64,000 nt of DNA, from positions 1,364,001 to 1,428,000 of the forward strand of contig JAWQEG010001314.1 of NCBI GenBank assembly GCA_033782935.1, given 5' to 3'. Positions 12,757 through 23,597 of this stretch are shown here, in pieces. The position numbers and the translations under genes were made by a program. Below the pieces are notes generated by a model. It was not told the origin of the DNA and searched no databases. It saw only the letters and a list, made by a program, of their open reading frames with translations. The stretch is from Petrolisthes cinctipes. Lineage: Eukaryota; Arthropoda; Malacostraca; Decapoda; Porcellanidae. Position 1 is the first letter of the stretch; every line of letters starts with the position of its first letter.

Positions 12757-12960
12757 GTTGCCAGGTGCAAGGAAATTTCTGTTTTAGGGAATATTGAAAT
12801 CCACACGGGGAAATTATATAAAGATTGTTCAAAAGTAAACAGGGAAAGTCTTACCAAAAGAAATACCAAAAAGACCGTCAATGTTCAAGAGTAAACAGGG
12901 AATTATTGAGGCATAAAGGGAAATTCTAAAGTTGAAGTTAGGGAAATTTCGTGTTTGACT
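12757..12960 (-). mobile_element. MITE family X, copy 1
   Basis: The copy begins near GTGTTGCCAGGTGCAAGGAA and contains GTAAACAGGGAA twice plus CACACGGGGAAATTATATA. The same blocks occur in opposite orientation at 27336-27560 and 32713-32930. Ends of the CAGTGTTGCCA type are seen in the other copies. Confidence 0.65.
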
Positions 12961-13009
12961 CGCTCGTTTTTAGTTATTACGAGTTAACCACCAGCTTCAA
13001 CACTCAGTC

Positions 13010-13135
13010 ATGCCAGGTGGTGCATTTACAAAACGGAAGGCCATTTCCTTCGATATAAAGAAGGAAGTTATTTCTCGGAAAGAGAAAGGAGAAGGAAACA
13101 CCAGCGTATGGTTAATAAAAGAAAACAAACGATGA
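13010..13135 (+). pseudogene. Pogo/Tigger transposase N-terminal fragment (41 aa)
   Basis: The ORF starts MPGGAFTKRKAISFDIKKEV and continues ISRKEKGEG before losing similarity and stopping at TGA 13133. The KRKAISFxxKxEIIxRxEKGE pattern is the first helix of CENP-B/Tigger DNA-binding domains. It lies within the TIR pair 12504-13449. The downstream helix and catalytic DDD domain are missing. Confidence 0.6.
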
Positions 13136-13440
13136 TCACGCACTATCCCCCCCCCCCTACCACCTCCACCACCACGGATGCCGCCGACTTGTCTCAGTCA
13201 CATGAGTCACCTGCCAAAACCTTAATACGAATTGTAAAATGCAGTTTATATACATCCCTGTACAGTAGGATTAAGGCAAGAAACACCTTGAAAAGTATTT
13301 TATGTTAATTTCAGGGACAATTTTGGTGATTGATCGACCAAATGTGATTTTCCCCATAGGTTACATGTATCACATAGAACGATTTCACATAGAACGACGT
13401 CTTCTATCGACCTATTGGACATTCTATACGAGACCGAGGT

Positions 13441-13483
13441 GTATATATATAATATATAAATATATATATATATATATATATCA
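13441..13483. repeat. (TA)n microsatellite
   Basis: A TA run abuts the right end of the Tigger-like element and separates it from the SINE at 13488. Confidence 0.9.
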
Positions 13484-13487
13484 GGCA

Positions 13488-13759
13488 TTCATCTCCATGC
13501 TCCGGACGTAACCCTTTGCCAGGAAAATCTTTTAGAGGAGGTATTTCCTGTGCCCCTCGCTCTGTGGCTAGTACACCAAACAGGACCCAGGTCAGTTTGG
13601 GCCATGGCTGTCTAAGCAGGAAGGCCTTAGACAGCCTACTCAGACCCCCCACCCCCTGCTCACAAGGGTGGTAACCTCTGGCAACATTGAGAGATATTTA
13701 GTGTCCCGAGCAGGACCATAGAAACTGCAGCCGGGCACTCTACCACAGTGCTAGCCACA
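13488..13759 (-). mobile_element. tRNA-derived SINE (copy 2)
   Basis: On the minus strand it begins GGCTAGCACTGTGGTAGAGT (box A-like), then a weak box B region and the shared body GAGGTTACCACCCTTGTGAG with CAGGGGGTGGGGGG, as in the copy at 6078-6400. Confidence 0.65.
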
Positions 13760-14123
13760 GCCTAATAAAACTATAGAAAAAATCTATTAAAATAACAATG
13801 GTACAATATATGGTACTTAGGTCCCATGCATTCCTGAATGTGTGTTTAACACTGTATTGTACACACACCGTTTTCAACCATACCATTACCATGTGTGTTG
13901 TGACTAGTGATCATTCCATGTGTAGTTAACCAGTTGTTATGTTAACACAAAGTTCATCTCATCATTGGTTAGTGTTAGTTAATAATGCAACACACTGCCT
14001 TCATAACATAGTGGTAACCACTGTGTGTATATGTGTGTGTATGTTACAGTCAGACTGTGAAACTAATTATTTCATGAAACGTCTAAATACTTAAGTCATC
14101 ATTACGTTGATGTCACAACATCC
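13760..14123. other. MCM3 intron 3: no gene seen
   Basis: AT-rich text with TGTGTG-containing segments. Parts resemble MITE family A (TGTATTGTACACACACC), but no complete ends were found. Confidence 0.4.
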
Positions 14124-14940
14124 TTAACACCTCCGGGACGGGGCAAGAATGGAATTACGCGCTGTGAGTACGGGTCCAATACTAACTTCTATCCTGCCTG
14201 TCCGGGTATTTCCCAGAAAATCACTCTACTTCTCTTACTCCCTACGTCTAAACTACAATACTGAACAACTTAAATTTGATTGTGTACTCACCATCAACTC
14301 CTCCTCTTTCCATTAAAACCAACCCTAGCTCTCTAGGACACTCCATTGCCGAGAAATCAAGTGAGGAATGGAGGTCACTTTTCCCGTGAGAGCGAGGCTG
14401 CGTTCGCTTTGTGAGCGTGGCTCTGACAAGGACTGGCGCGGGTGGAGAAAAGATGGCCGCCGGCAGAATGACGCAACACTTGCCTCCCCCGGGCGACACG
14501 TCGTACGGTTCGTGTGCATCCTACCATTACAGCCCCTGTATTATTTGTGTGGTTAGCTGACCATTCCAGAGTGGTTTTATGCCCTGGAGAGAAGCGTGGG
14601 AGTTATGTACAGTATTTACGCGAAACATTTTCAGTGTCATTCGCACCATTTGTTCATGTTCAACGTAAATATAAATGTGTCACTATCACTGTTATCCTTA
14701 TTTTCTATATATTTTTGTATTTTGTTGTTTTAAATTTTTTATTATCATTTTTTCTATGCGTAAATGTGTCACTCTCACTTTTCTTATAGCCTAATATGTA
14801 CAAATGTGTCACTATCACGTCACTACAGCCTAAAATATATGTACAAATGTGTCACTCTCACTTTTCTTATAGCCTAAATAGTGTCACTGTCACCAAGTGT
14901 CACTGTCACTTTATTCGCATACTCCCATCACTTCCTGCTT

Positions 14941-17412
14941 CTATATATATTCCAATATATGGTAGTCTGAGAAGCAGTTTCCAGGGCATAACGGCACACA
15001 ACATTCCTTGCACCAGAAGCGAGTTTCCTTGGACTTCTGGGGGTGACGTGTTGTGTGCCTGCAAACATAGCAGCGACGAGAGCCTGGACGTCCTGACGGC
15101 AACGGTGGCAGATTAGTGAGGTAGTGGCGAGCCATATAGCCACTCTGCTGCAACCTGTCAGGCCGTTGTGCCGCTGCCTGTCTGCCTTGCTGTGGTTGCA
15201 CAGTGCTGAACCTCTCCAGGAGCTGAGATATCAACTCTAGCTCGAATTCCCGGAGTGCCAACTTGGAGTCAGGGTGATGCTGGAGGTAGAGTATATAACA
15301 GTTCAGCACTGTGACATCAATAAGGTGGAAGAAAGCCTTCTTGTACCACTTACAAGTTTTTCTCAGACAATCGATGGAACTCACCATCATGTCTGACTTA
15401 TCAACGAGTCTCATATTGATGTTATAATCGAGCACAGCATCAGGCTTGTAGATGGTATCACCTGTGCCGCGCTCAGTCTTCCCAGAATCCTGCATCACGC
15501 CCCTGTTCACGGTGGTGAGCATATTGACGGGGCGTTTATCGTGCCATTTGATGGCCAGCATGTTCCCACATTTCTTCTTGATGCAGTCGCCCCTCCGGGT
15601 GAGAGGGAATGCTGGCCACCCCTTCCTGTTGACACGAATAGTTCCGCAGGATCCTGTTTGGTGCTGCAGGAGAAACTGGCTAAGTGCTGGAGAGGTGTAA
15701 TAGTTATCAGTGTACAGGATGTGGTTGTTGTCAAGGTAATCCCCCATGAGTGCCTTGACAACACTCCCGCTGAAGCCAAGAGGGTCGTCGGCCGGGACAT
15801 CCACATCCGTACCTGAATAGAGTATAAAATCCAACACATAGCCAGTCTTACAGTCGCAGATGACATAGAATTTGATGCCAAATCTATGCCTCTTTGACGG
15901 GATGTACTGGATGAAGGACAGTCTTCCCCTGAACAGCACCAGAGACTCGTCGATAACCACTTTCTGGAATGGTCGAAAAAATGCTCGTATTTTCTCCTGG
16001 AGGATAGACATTACTGGCCTAATTTTCCACAGCCTGTCGTTCGGGTGTGGACCCATGTTGGGGGCGAAGTGCAGGTAGGACAAAATGTCCCTATATCTGT
16101 CCCTGGACATGTATTTCCCGAACGCAGGTGGGGATATCAGGGCGTGTGTGCTCCAGAAGTCCTTGAGGCGATGTTTCTTGACATGAGGCATCATCATGGT
16201 CAAAGCTAACCACACATACAACTCAGCAATATCGACGTCAGCCCATTGCAACATCTTACTATGTTCCCTGCCTGGTCTATTGCTGAGTTGCACAGAGAGT
16301 TGTTTGAAGGTGTTTATCTCCTGCATCATGTAAGTCATCAATATTATATCAAAAAAGGCAGTGAAATAATCTAATATTGATGACCTCTGACGACAGGGAA
16401 ATGCGGCCTGTATACCTGAATGACTGTCGTCAAAGGCAGGTATATCAGGCGCAAATTCATCGCAATCCGTCCACACATAGGGATCAGCGGGTCTATGACG
16501 AGGTGCGCCGCGTTGCTGTCGTTGTTGGCGTTGTTGTTGTGGTGGTGGTGGTGGTGGTGGTGCAGCGGTACCAGGGGCAGGCGAGAGTGAGTCGTCAGGC
16601 ACGAGAGGAGAGGGAGAGTGTGGTGGTGGGGGAGGTGGCGTCAGGTCACGGGGGGGCGGGCTATCAGGGTCAACAGTAGGGGAGAGATAAGCTGCCTTTG
16701 TCCTCTTCCCCCTTCCTTTACCCTTCCCTCTTACTCCTACTCTCCTCCCTCTTACCACCACTGGTTGCGACGCATCCTCGTCCGACGAGGAAGAGGAAGA
16801 CGAAAAATCTAACCTCCTCCTCGGCCTCTTGCCCATGGGAGTGGAGACGTAGCGAGGTTTGGAGGTTGAAGCAGGAGTAGACCTCTTCCTGCCTCCCACG
16901 CCAGATGTTGTAGGAATGGGAGACAAGAGAGTGTCTCCCAAACTACCTCCCACCCCACTGGTGGACGGAATTGCAACAGGGGCTGTAACCTCTGACACAT
17001 CATGCAAGGCTGAAGTTGAGGGAAGAGCTGTGATGGAAGTCACCGCTACACAGACATCTTCCTCAGTTGATTCGTCAGCTTGCCATTCAGTATCAGAGTA
17101 GCTGTCCAGGTCGTCACTCCCATATGAAAGGTCTGCCAGATTCTCCAATTCCCGCCCTATTGCAGAATCTGACAACCTTGCAGGTGCATGACGCAATCTA
17201 GCTGGTTGCACCCGCGGAGTGGAGGTTACAGGAGCGGGTGCGCCTGGCAGCGCGGTAGGATGCACCGAATCGAACGAGCCCGTATTTTCTTCACTACGCC
17301 CAGCCATTGTCACGGTCAAGCACACACTGATTGAATGTGGGGATGAAAAGGTCTGGTGGTGAAGTATAGCCAGATCAAAAAAAATCCCGACAAATTTGGC
17401 GTTTTTCCCCAT
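14941..17412 (-). CDS. piggyBac family transposase (DDE_Tnp_1_7), uninterrupted
   Basis: This family catalyses cut-and-paste transposition into TTAA. The frame is open for 823 codons. An ATG at complement 17305-17307 (MAGRSEENTG) is the more plausible start, giving 788 aa, because the upstream residues look like translated leader. The N-terminal 300 or so residues are low-complexity: acidic (SSSSSSSDED), basic (GKGKGRGKRTK), polyproline and QQQRQQRQQR. The catalytic region begins near AFPCRQRSSILDYF and contains the expected acidic motifs VVIDESLVLFRGR, YTDNYYTSP and RLVDKSD. The C-terminus has a Cys-rich zinc domain (CYVCRHTTRHP, FWCKECCVPLCPGNC). Length slightly exceeds typical piggyBac because of the long N-terminus. 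No stop or frameshift was seen. It lies in MCM3 intron 3 in the same orientation. Confidence 0.9.
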   Translation of the reverse strand: MGKNAKFVGIFFDLAILHHQTFSSPHSISVCLTVTMAGRSEENTGSFDSVHPTALPGAPAPVTSTPRVQPARLRHAPARLSDSAIGRELENLADLSYGSDDLDSYSDTEWQADESTEEDVCVAVTSITALPSTSALHDVSEVTAPVAIPSTSGVGGSLGDTLLSPIPTTSGVGGRKRSTPASTSKPRYVSTPMGKRPRRRLDFSSSSSSSDEDASQPVVVRGRRVGVRGKGKGRGKRTKAAYLSPTVDPDSPPPRDLTPPPPPPHSPSPLVPDDSLSPAPGTAAPPPPPPPQQQRQQRQQRGAPRHRPADPYVWTDCDEFAPDIPAFDDSHSGIQAAFPCRQRSSILDYFTAFFDIILMTYMMQEINTFKQLSVQLSNRPGREHSKMLQWADVDIAELYVWLALTMMMPHVKKHRLKDFWSTHALISPPAFGKYMSRDRYRDILSYLHFAPNMGPHPNDRLWKIRPVMSILQEKIRAFFRPFQKVVIDESLVLFRGRLSFIQYIPSKRHRFGIKFYVICDCKTGYVLDFILYSGTDVDVPADDPLGFSGSVVKALMGDYLDNNHILYTDNYYTSPALSQFLLQHQTGSCGTIRVNRKGWPAFPLTRRGDCIKKKCGNMLAIKWHDKRPVNMLTTVNRGVMQDSGKTERGTGDTIYKPDAVLDYNINMRLVDKSDMMVSSIDCLRKTCKWYKKAFFHLIDVTVLNCYILYLQHHPDSKLALREFELELISQLLERFSTVQPQQGRQAAAQRPDRLQQSGYMARHYLTNLPPLPSGRPGSRRCYVCRHTTRHPQKSKETRFWCKECCVPLCPGNCFSDYHILEYI

Positions 17413-17525
17413 AAATTACCAAAAGCGGGATTTCCCGCTGCCCGGACTCTGTCGACAGAGCGGGATTTCCCGCTGCCCGGCCTCTGTCGACCGAGCGGGA
17501 AATCCCGCTGCCCGGACTCTGGGGG
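17413..17525. repeat. Subterminal repeats of the piggyBac element
   Basis: Three roughly 40-bp units each contain GCGGGATTTCCCGCTGCCCG or its near-complement GCGGGAAATCCCGCTGCCCG, with GACTCTGTCGAC between. Each unit is palindromic around GGGATTTCCC. Such arrays next to one end are plausible transposase-binding sites. Confidence 0.8.
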
Positions 17526-17529
17526 TTAA

Positions 17530-18572
<1,043 letters not shown>

Positions 18573-18693
18573 TCAAGAAGTTACATATATTCCTTTGAAA
18601 GACACATTACAAAAGTTACGTATATTCCTTTGTAAGCTGCATTTAGAAGCATGCAAGAAAAAAATTAAAAGTTACATTTATTCCTTTGTAAGG

Positions 18694-19159
18694 TACAGTC
18701 GGCAAAAAAAGTTTAGTTACCATCCTTTTAACAGTGTGATGTAATGATGGTAGGCCTGGTGTGACGCGAGTGTCTTATATATATACCTCCGTCACCCTCA
18801 GTGCTCCTCAGTGTCTATTGGGCAGGGGAGTAGGAATGACGTTCTTTACCCAGTGCTACTTTTTCTGGGTATTTCACGGTTATTCTTGTTCTAAAATATT
18901 CACACACATTTCTTTATGTTTAATAATGAATAGTTAAATAGCAAGAGTTCTTGAACACTCAAAATTTAATTTAAAATCAGCTAGCTAAACTATTGATATA
19001 AAAAAGTTGTCACTGACGCAGCCCGAGTATTATAGGCCGGGTGAAGACAATACCAGTCACGGATGACGAGGCAACACCTGCCCAGTAGGCCGAGTACCAA
19101 TCTTACCAAGGTTATAATTAACGTAGGGGTGGTAACGAAACTTTTTTTTGCCGACTATA
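18694..19159. mobile_element. Mariner-like MITE (family C, copy 2), 466 bp
   Basis: The ends TACAGTCGGCAAAAAAAG and CTTTTTTTTGCCGACTATA are inverted repeats with TA borders. The body is collinear with 11994-12477, including the TTTCTGGGTATTTCACGGTT segment and AAGAGTTCTTGAACACTC. Confidence 0.85.
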
Positions 19160-19190
19160 CATTAAAAAAAGTTACATACTGTATATATTC

Positions 19191-19192
<2 letters not shown>

Positions 19193-19223
<31 letters not shown>
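19193..19223. repeat. Poly-A tract
   Basis: An A-run of about 30 lies just outside MITE C copy 2. Confidence 0.9.
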
Positions 19224-19225
<2 letters not shown>

Positions 19226-19472
19226 TGTAAGCCACATTTAAAAGGTGACGCGTAATCCTTCAGAGCTTGGTGAAAGGCTGGAAGCTCCTCATATGCTGCA
19301 TTTAGAAGATTGTAAGAAAAGAATTAAAAGTTACATATATTCCTTTGTAAGTTGCATTAATAAAAGTTACATATATAATCCTTCATAAAAGAAATTACAT
19401 AAGTTGCTTTTTAAGCCATATTTAAAAAGTGATGCCTATTCCTTCAGGGCTTGGTGAAAGGCCGGAAGCTCC

Positions 19473-20188
19473 TATAGTCAACCTCACAGGTTAAGGCCGG
19501 TCTGGCTGGGTCGCCAGGCAGTTAGGAATTTCCGGTGTGCTGCCACGTCTGTTGCTGACCACTAAGAGGCCTACAAATCTCTCTCTCTTTCTCCTGTTAC
19601 TAAGTGTTAAATGAATAGGTTAAACTTACTCAGTTATATAATAAAGTAATTTACATTTATACGTGACAATGTTTTTGCTGGAAAATCAATTACTGAGTTT
19701 ATTTTTCATCAAGTTTGGCAACACACCATATGCTGCATTGCCAGTTGTGCCCTGAGTACAGTGACACGTGGAGTCGCTGACCTCACCCCAGATTTGTTAA
19801 TCCCCACATATGTCATTCATTCCTCGTTTGTCAGCCACCATGGACACATCTCTTCCCGCGTCTCATTGCTCCCGTCTACACAGCCGAGAGAAGGAAATTA
19901 TTTACAATGTAAATCAATACTTTCTGGAGGAGAAGGCAAATGGAGGAATATTATTGACAACCAAGGTACTCAGAGTGAAAAAGGTGTGCAGTGATGGGAG
20001 TGAAGAGCAGGAGGACCTGGGTTAATTAGGGGTGAGGTGGGATATGGTGTGGTGCGTGGCGTGTTTGACATGTCAAGCTATTTATAGGCCTCCTCTTGGT
20101 TGTCAACGAAAGAAGTGGCAACACAGTGGAAATTCCTAGCGGACTGGCGACCCAGCCTGACCAGCCTTAACCTGTGAGGTTGACTATA
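19473..20188. mobile_element. TIR element with about 105-bp inverted ends and TA borders
   Basis: TATAGTCAACCTCACAGGTT at the left is the complement of AACCTGTGAGGTTGACTATA at the right. Similarity continues through GGCTGGGTCGCCAG, AGGAATTTCC and TGTTGCCAC for about 105 bp. The insert encodes a short transposon-protein fragment at 19855-20024. It is a decayed, non-autonomous Tc1/mariner-like or related element that landed in a duplicated MCM3 exon-3 fragment. Confidence 0.75.
19855..20024 (+). pseudogene. Transposon protein N-terminal fragment
   Basis: The frame contains LHSREKEIIYNVNQYFLEEK then ANGGILLTTKVLRVKK, matching the fragment in the foldback element at 2757-2963. No catalytic domain remains. 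The superfamily is not identified. Confidence 0.45.
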
Positions 20189-20275
20189 GTACGGTGTGTT
20201 TAAAAACCTGTAAAAAAAAAAGAAATGAAAAGATAACATATATTCCTAAATAGTCTTATATATATTCCTTTGTAA

Positions 20276-20778
20276 AGGCGATGTCACACTAGCACTTTTC
20301 CCTCAATTTATTGCATCAATTTTCAGAAAATCGTTGAAGTTGTGACTGCATCCAGTCACACACACACAGCGTTCGTCAACTCAGACAGAAGGTTATATGT
20401 AAACATACAGCCCGCTTCAGTCCATTTTTCATGTAATTATCAAATCTGGGATCCCACAGACAACGATAATTTCTTATAGCTTCAATTAGGGCATCTTCTG
20501 ACACCCATGTCCAATGTACAGGGAGCTCATGGCCATGGTTTGAGGTGTGGCAAATCCTACGACCATGGTGGAGCACAATGCTTCCATAGGCCTCAAAGAA
20601 GAATGGCCAAAATGTAAACAAACATGTGAGGTACAAGTGGGTGTTCTTCATCGTCAACTTGGTCCTTGAAGACGGTCTGTCAGCAACTCCCCAAGTTGAC
20701 AACAGAGTCAGACGCAACTAGTAAAAATCCATGGAAATCGTCTCAATTGACGGAAAAAGTGCTACTGTGACATCGGCT
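20276..20778. mobile_element. PIF/Harbinger-like non-autonomous element, 503 bp
   Basis: The ends AGGCGATGTCACACTAGCAC and, complemented, AGCCGATGTCACAGTAGCAC are TIRs followed by CTTTTTCC. A 3-bp duplication TAA flanks both sides (20273-20275, 20779-20781), matching the TWA preference of PIF/Harbinger. The interior holds a MADF-domain remnant, consistent with the Myb/MADF-like accessory gene of this superfamily. Confidence 0.75.
20376..20717 (-). pseudogene. MADF-domain protein remnant
   Basis: The C-terminal half of this frame reads SEDALIEAIRNYRCLWDPRF then DNYMKNGLKRA, the start of a MADF DNA-binding domain (L-I-x(2)-V-x(3)-P-x-LWD). It then breaks down (VCLHI..). The N-terminal half is probably not genuine. 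PIF/Harbinger elements carry such a second gene beside the transposase. Confidence 0.5.
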
Positions 20779-20849
20779 TAAGCCACATTTAAAAAGTAAC
20801 ACGTATTCCTTCAGGGCTCGGTGACTGGCTGGAAGCACCTATTCTAGAC

Positions 20850-21975
20850 TGATGAGCCCTACTCCATGACCATGTCTCTGATGCATATGTCAGTGTTGGC
20901 AGGATTATACTGTTTCTTAGTCCCCTTTTCACTTCCATACTCACACTGCTACCCTTCATAATCCTCCCCAGTTAATTTATGACCTGTCTACCCTTCACTG
21001 CTCTCTCCCTAATTTTCCTTCCATACTCCCATGTTTACACAGAACTGTTCCCAAGTACTTATACTACTTCACTTCCTATATCATCTCACCCTCTAGAGTT
21101 TTTTTCAAATTTAGTTGTAGTTAGTAATCCCACTTTGTAAGATGTGGCAAAGTCAATCACTTCAGTTTCTGCCCTCTCAAACACCATCACCTTACTTTTA
21201 CCAACATTCACCTTCAGTTTCCTTTGTTTACACACGGACTGAAACTAATCCACTACCCTCTGTAACTCCCTTTCACTCTCAGCCATCAACACAGTGTATT
21301 TAAGCTTGGCACCAATGACCAATTAACACCATTCAATGTCAGCTTCGCCCGCAGGCCATCCATTTTGGTCTTCAACTCCTTCATACAACCATCTATAGTA
21401 TATATATATTGAACAGCCATGGTGACATAACATACCCGTCTCAACTCAACACTAATATAAAAATTCTCACTTACTGTAGATTACCCTCTACCCATACACA
21501 TGCTTTTGCCTCTGCATAAAAGGCCTCAATGCCTTACAGCAAACACTCCTCCAACACCGTAAATCCTCAACACTTCTGTCATAGCTTTCCTATCAACCCT
21601 ATCGTATGCCTTCTGCAAGTCCATGAAGGCAACATACAACTTCCTACCCTTCCCAATATATTTCTCCACTGTTGATTTTAATGCAAATTCTGTATCTGGT
21701 CCACACATCCTCTACCCTTTCTGGACCCTTCCTGCTCCTCACTAACTTTATTCCCTGTTACATCAACCAGTCTTACAGTAAGGACCTTCCCCGGTACACT
21801 AAGGAGGCTTATTTCCCTATCTTATAGCTACCACACTCATCCTTACTCCCCTTCCCCTTATACAGAAGCACAATTATGGCTCTCCTCCAATCCTCTGGCA
21901 CCTCTCCCTGTTTCCAAGCCAATGTGCATGTACTGTAAGGAACATCCACTCCACCACTAAAGTCGGGATGAACTT
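20850..21975 (-). pseudogene. Decayed LINE (family L-A, copy 2), reverse-transcriptase region
   Basis: On the minus strand, 21708-21526 encodes FALKSTVEKYIGKGRKLYVA and FMDLQKAYDRVDR, RT segments of the same family as 8520-10520. Text toward 20850 keeps short blocks (KVNVGKSKVMVFERAETEV, EYGRKIRERAVKGR) in shifting frames, the RT thumb and C-terminal part. Many stops. It is located in MCM3 intron 2. Confidence 0.7.
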
Positions 21976-22427
21976 AGAATCTCAAAAGGCCACGCCCCCT
22001 TTGCCGTCAGTGCTGATAACGGAACATGTTCTATAGTCTATTTCATCTCATCTGACAACGACTATATGTAAAATGGCAACATTGCATTGCCAGCTTGTGA
22101 TTGGCTGAACAAACATTGTCCTTAACCCTTGACTAATTGATATAAACATTAACTTCATTGTATGATCCTGAGATGCAAAGAAAATTCTCATTTGTTATTT
22201 CATATATGCAAATCATGTCCATCTGTTGCATTGACCATATAAACAGATACAAGAGTGAAAAATTCAAATCCAAGTCGACAATCTGTAAACGTAAACGAAC
22301 ACAATATTCCAGTCAATTTTGTTTCTCTCAGTTTTACTTAGATAAATAGATATCTGTCTTCATAGGCATTCTTAAAAAGGTATTCTAATATCTATTGAAT
22401 TAAAATGGCATGAGAATTGTTATAATA
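21976..22427. other. MCM3 intron 2 next to exon 2 donor: no gene seen
   Basis: Ordinary AT-rich intron text. The ORF over 22158-22349 has no recognisable motif. Confidence 0.4.
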
Positions 22428-22492
22428 TAGACAGAAATACGAGGTGAGCTATAGAAAAAAAAAAAAAAAAGCTCACCTCGTATTTCTGTCTA
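22428..22492. repeat. Perfect 23-bp inverted repeat with A-rich loop
   Basis: TAGACAGAAATACGAGGTGA (plus GCT) at 22428-22450 is exactly complementary to 22470-22492; the 19-nt loop is nearly all A. It lies 27 bp from the MCM3 exon 2 donor. It could be a tiny foldback element or a recent templated duplication. Confidence 0.9.
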
Positions 22493-22518
22493 GCCTTAAA
22501 AAATTAAAAACTATTCAC

Positions 22519-22631
22519 CCTGTAACATGTTGAGGGCTTTTCTTCCTGAGGTCGTTGATGTTTACGTTGAGGCGACATTCTCCATTGGCAACCATATCAC
22601 GCACCAACTGTGTATATATGCCTGTGTCTTC
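22519..22631 (-). CDS. MCM3: MCM3 exon 2
   Basis: The exon encodes EDTGIYTQLVRDMVANGECR then LNVNINDLRKKSPQHVTG, matching the DEEDQGIYxxxVRELI and RLIVNVNDLR stretches of MCM3. Acceptor ATTATTACAG, donor GTGAAT; phase 0 in and 2 out, compatible with exon 3. Confidence 0.88.
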
Positions 22632-22679
22632 CTGTAATAATAATAATACGATTTAATGCAACACTTAAAATAGAGAGAT

Positions 22680-22770
22680 AGAGATAGATAGAGAGTTAAA
22701 AGAGAGAGAGAGTTGTGTGTGTGCCTTCCTGTAATATGAATTCATTTTTAACACACAAAAGAGGATTGTG

Positions 22771-22826
<56 letters not shown>

Positions 22827-22882
22827 GTGTGTGTGCCTTCCTGTAATATGAATTAATCTATAACACACAAAAGAGGATTGTG

Positions 22883-22940
<58 letters not shown>

Positions 22941-23250
22941 GTGTGTGTGCCTTCCTGTAATATGAATTAATTTTTAACACACAAAAGAGGACTGTGTATA
23001 CATATGCCTGTGTCTTCCTGTAATAATACCATCCATTAAACTAAACACGAGAGAGAGTTGTTGATATATATCCCTGTAACAGTAACATGAATTAATTAAA
23101 CACATAAGAGAGGGAGTTTTGTGTGTGTGTGTGTGTTTCTGTAACAATAACACAATGCAATTTAACACATAAGAGAGGGAGTTGTGTGTGTGTGTGTTTC
23201 TGTAACAATAACACAATGCAATTTAACACATATTATATCATTTTAAGAGG
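22680..23250 (-). repeat. Tandem array derived from the exon 2 acceptor with (AG)n and (TG)n expansion
   Basis: Units contain CTTCCTGTAATATGAATTAA, the complement of the exon 2 acceptor region TTACAG|GAAG, plus long AG runs (22774-22823, 22886-22937) and TG runs (23117-23136, 23185-23199). Units start near 22717, 22828, 22942, 22998, 23070, 23140 and 23200. Each preserves a CAG|GAAG- or TTACAG-like acceptor. Confidence 0.7.
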
Positions 23251-23254
23251 AGAT

Positions 23255-23462
23255 TCTTTTATCAAGCATATTGGTGGGTTACTGCTTCCTCCAAACAGAT
23301 CCCTCATTTATTCTTTTTTGGTACATTGGAGTGCCTTGATTCCTCCAAAGTATGCTAGGAAACAGAACCAGAAGAGCCAAAATAATGGTGTTCTGTTGCT
23401 TGGAATAGTTTGGAGGATTCAGTTGCTCCAGATTTACCAACACAAACTTCCCCCTTAACACA
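23255..23462 (+). repeat. Interspersed repeat family R, copy 2
   Basis: Contains GTGCCTTGATTCCTCCAAAG, TAGGAAACAGAACCAGAAGA and GGAATAGTTTGGAGGATTCA. It is complementary to the copy at 23598-23755, so the pair could fold as a roughly 150-bp hairpin with a 140-bp loop. Confidence 0.75.
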
Positions 23463-23597
23463 GGAACAGGAAATAATTCATATACAGTATACAGTTGTGT
23501 ATATAAAAATTATACACCCATAATTATCTTCCTGTAACAATAGAGTTCCAGTGTATTTCATTATTGCCATTCACTGTGTATTCCATTCTCACACTTA

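Larger units (their letters stand above)
12504..13449. mobile_element. Tigger/pogo-like element remnant with CENP-B-type N-terminus
   Basis: The ends TATACACCTCGGTCTCATAT (left) and the complement of ACGAGACCGAGGTGTATATA (right) form TIRs. A second repeat, CATAGAACGA / TAGAACGAGC, lies just inside. The interior carries the start of a pogo-type transposase ORF at 13010 and is itself interrupted by MITE family X at about 12757-12960. Confidence 0.7.
14124..17529 (-). mobile_element. piggyBac-type transposon, about 3.4 kb
   Basis: TTAA tetranucleotides at 14124-14127 and 17526-17529 flank ends that read inward CACCTCCGGGACGGGG (left) and CCCCCAGAGTCCGGGCAGCG (right); they share a TCCGGG..GGG core. 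The transposase ORF lies inside on the minus strand. Next to the right end are three copies of a palindromic GCGGGATTTCCCGC-type subterminal repeat (17413-17525). Near the left end GTGTCACT(A/C)TCAC motifs recur (14675-14915). The left border is less sure than the right because the TIRs are short. Confidence 0.65.
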
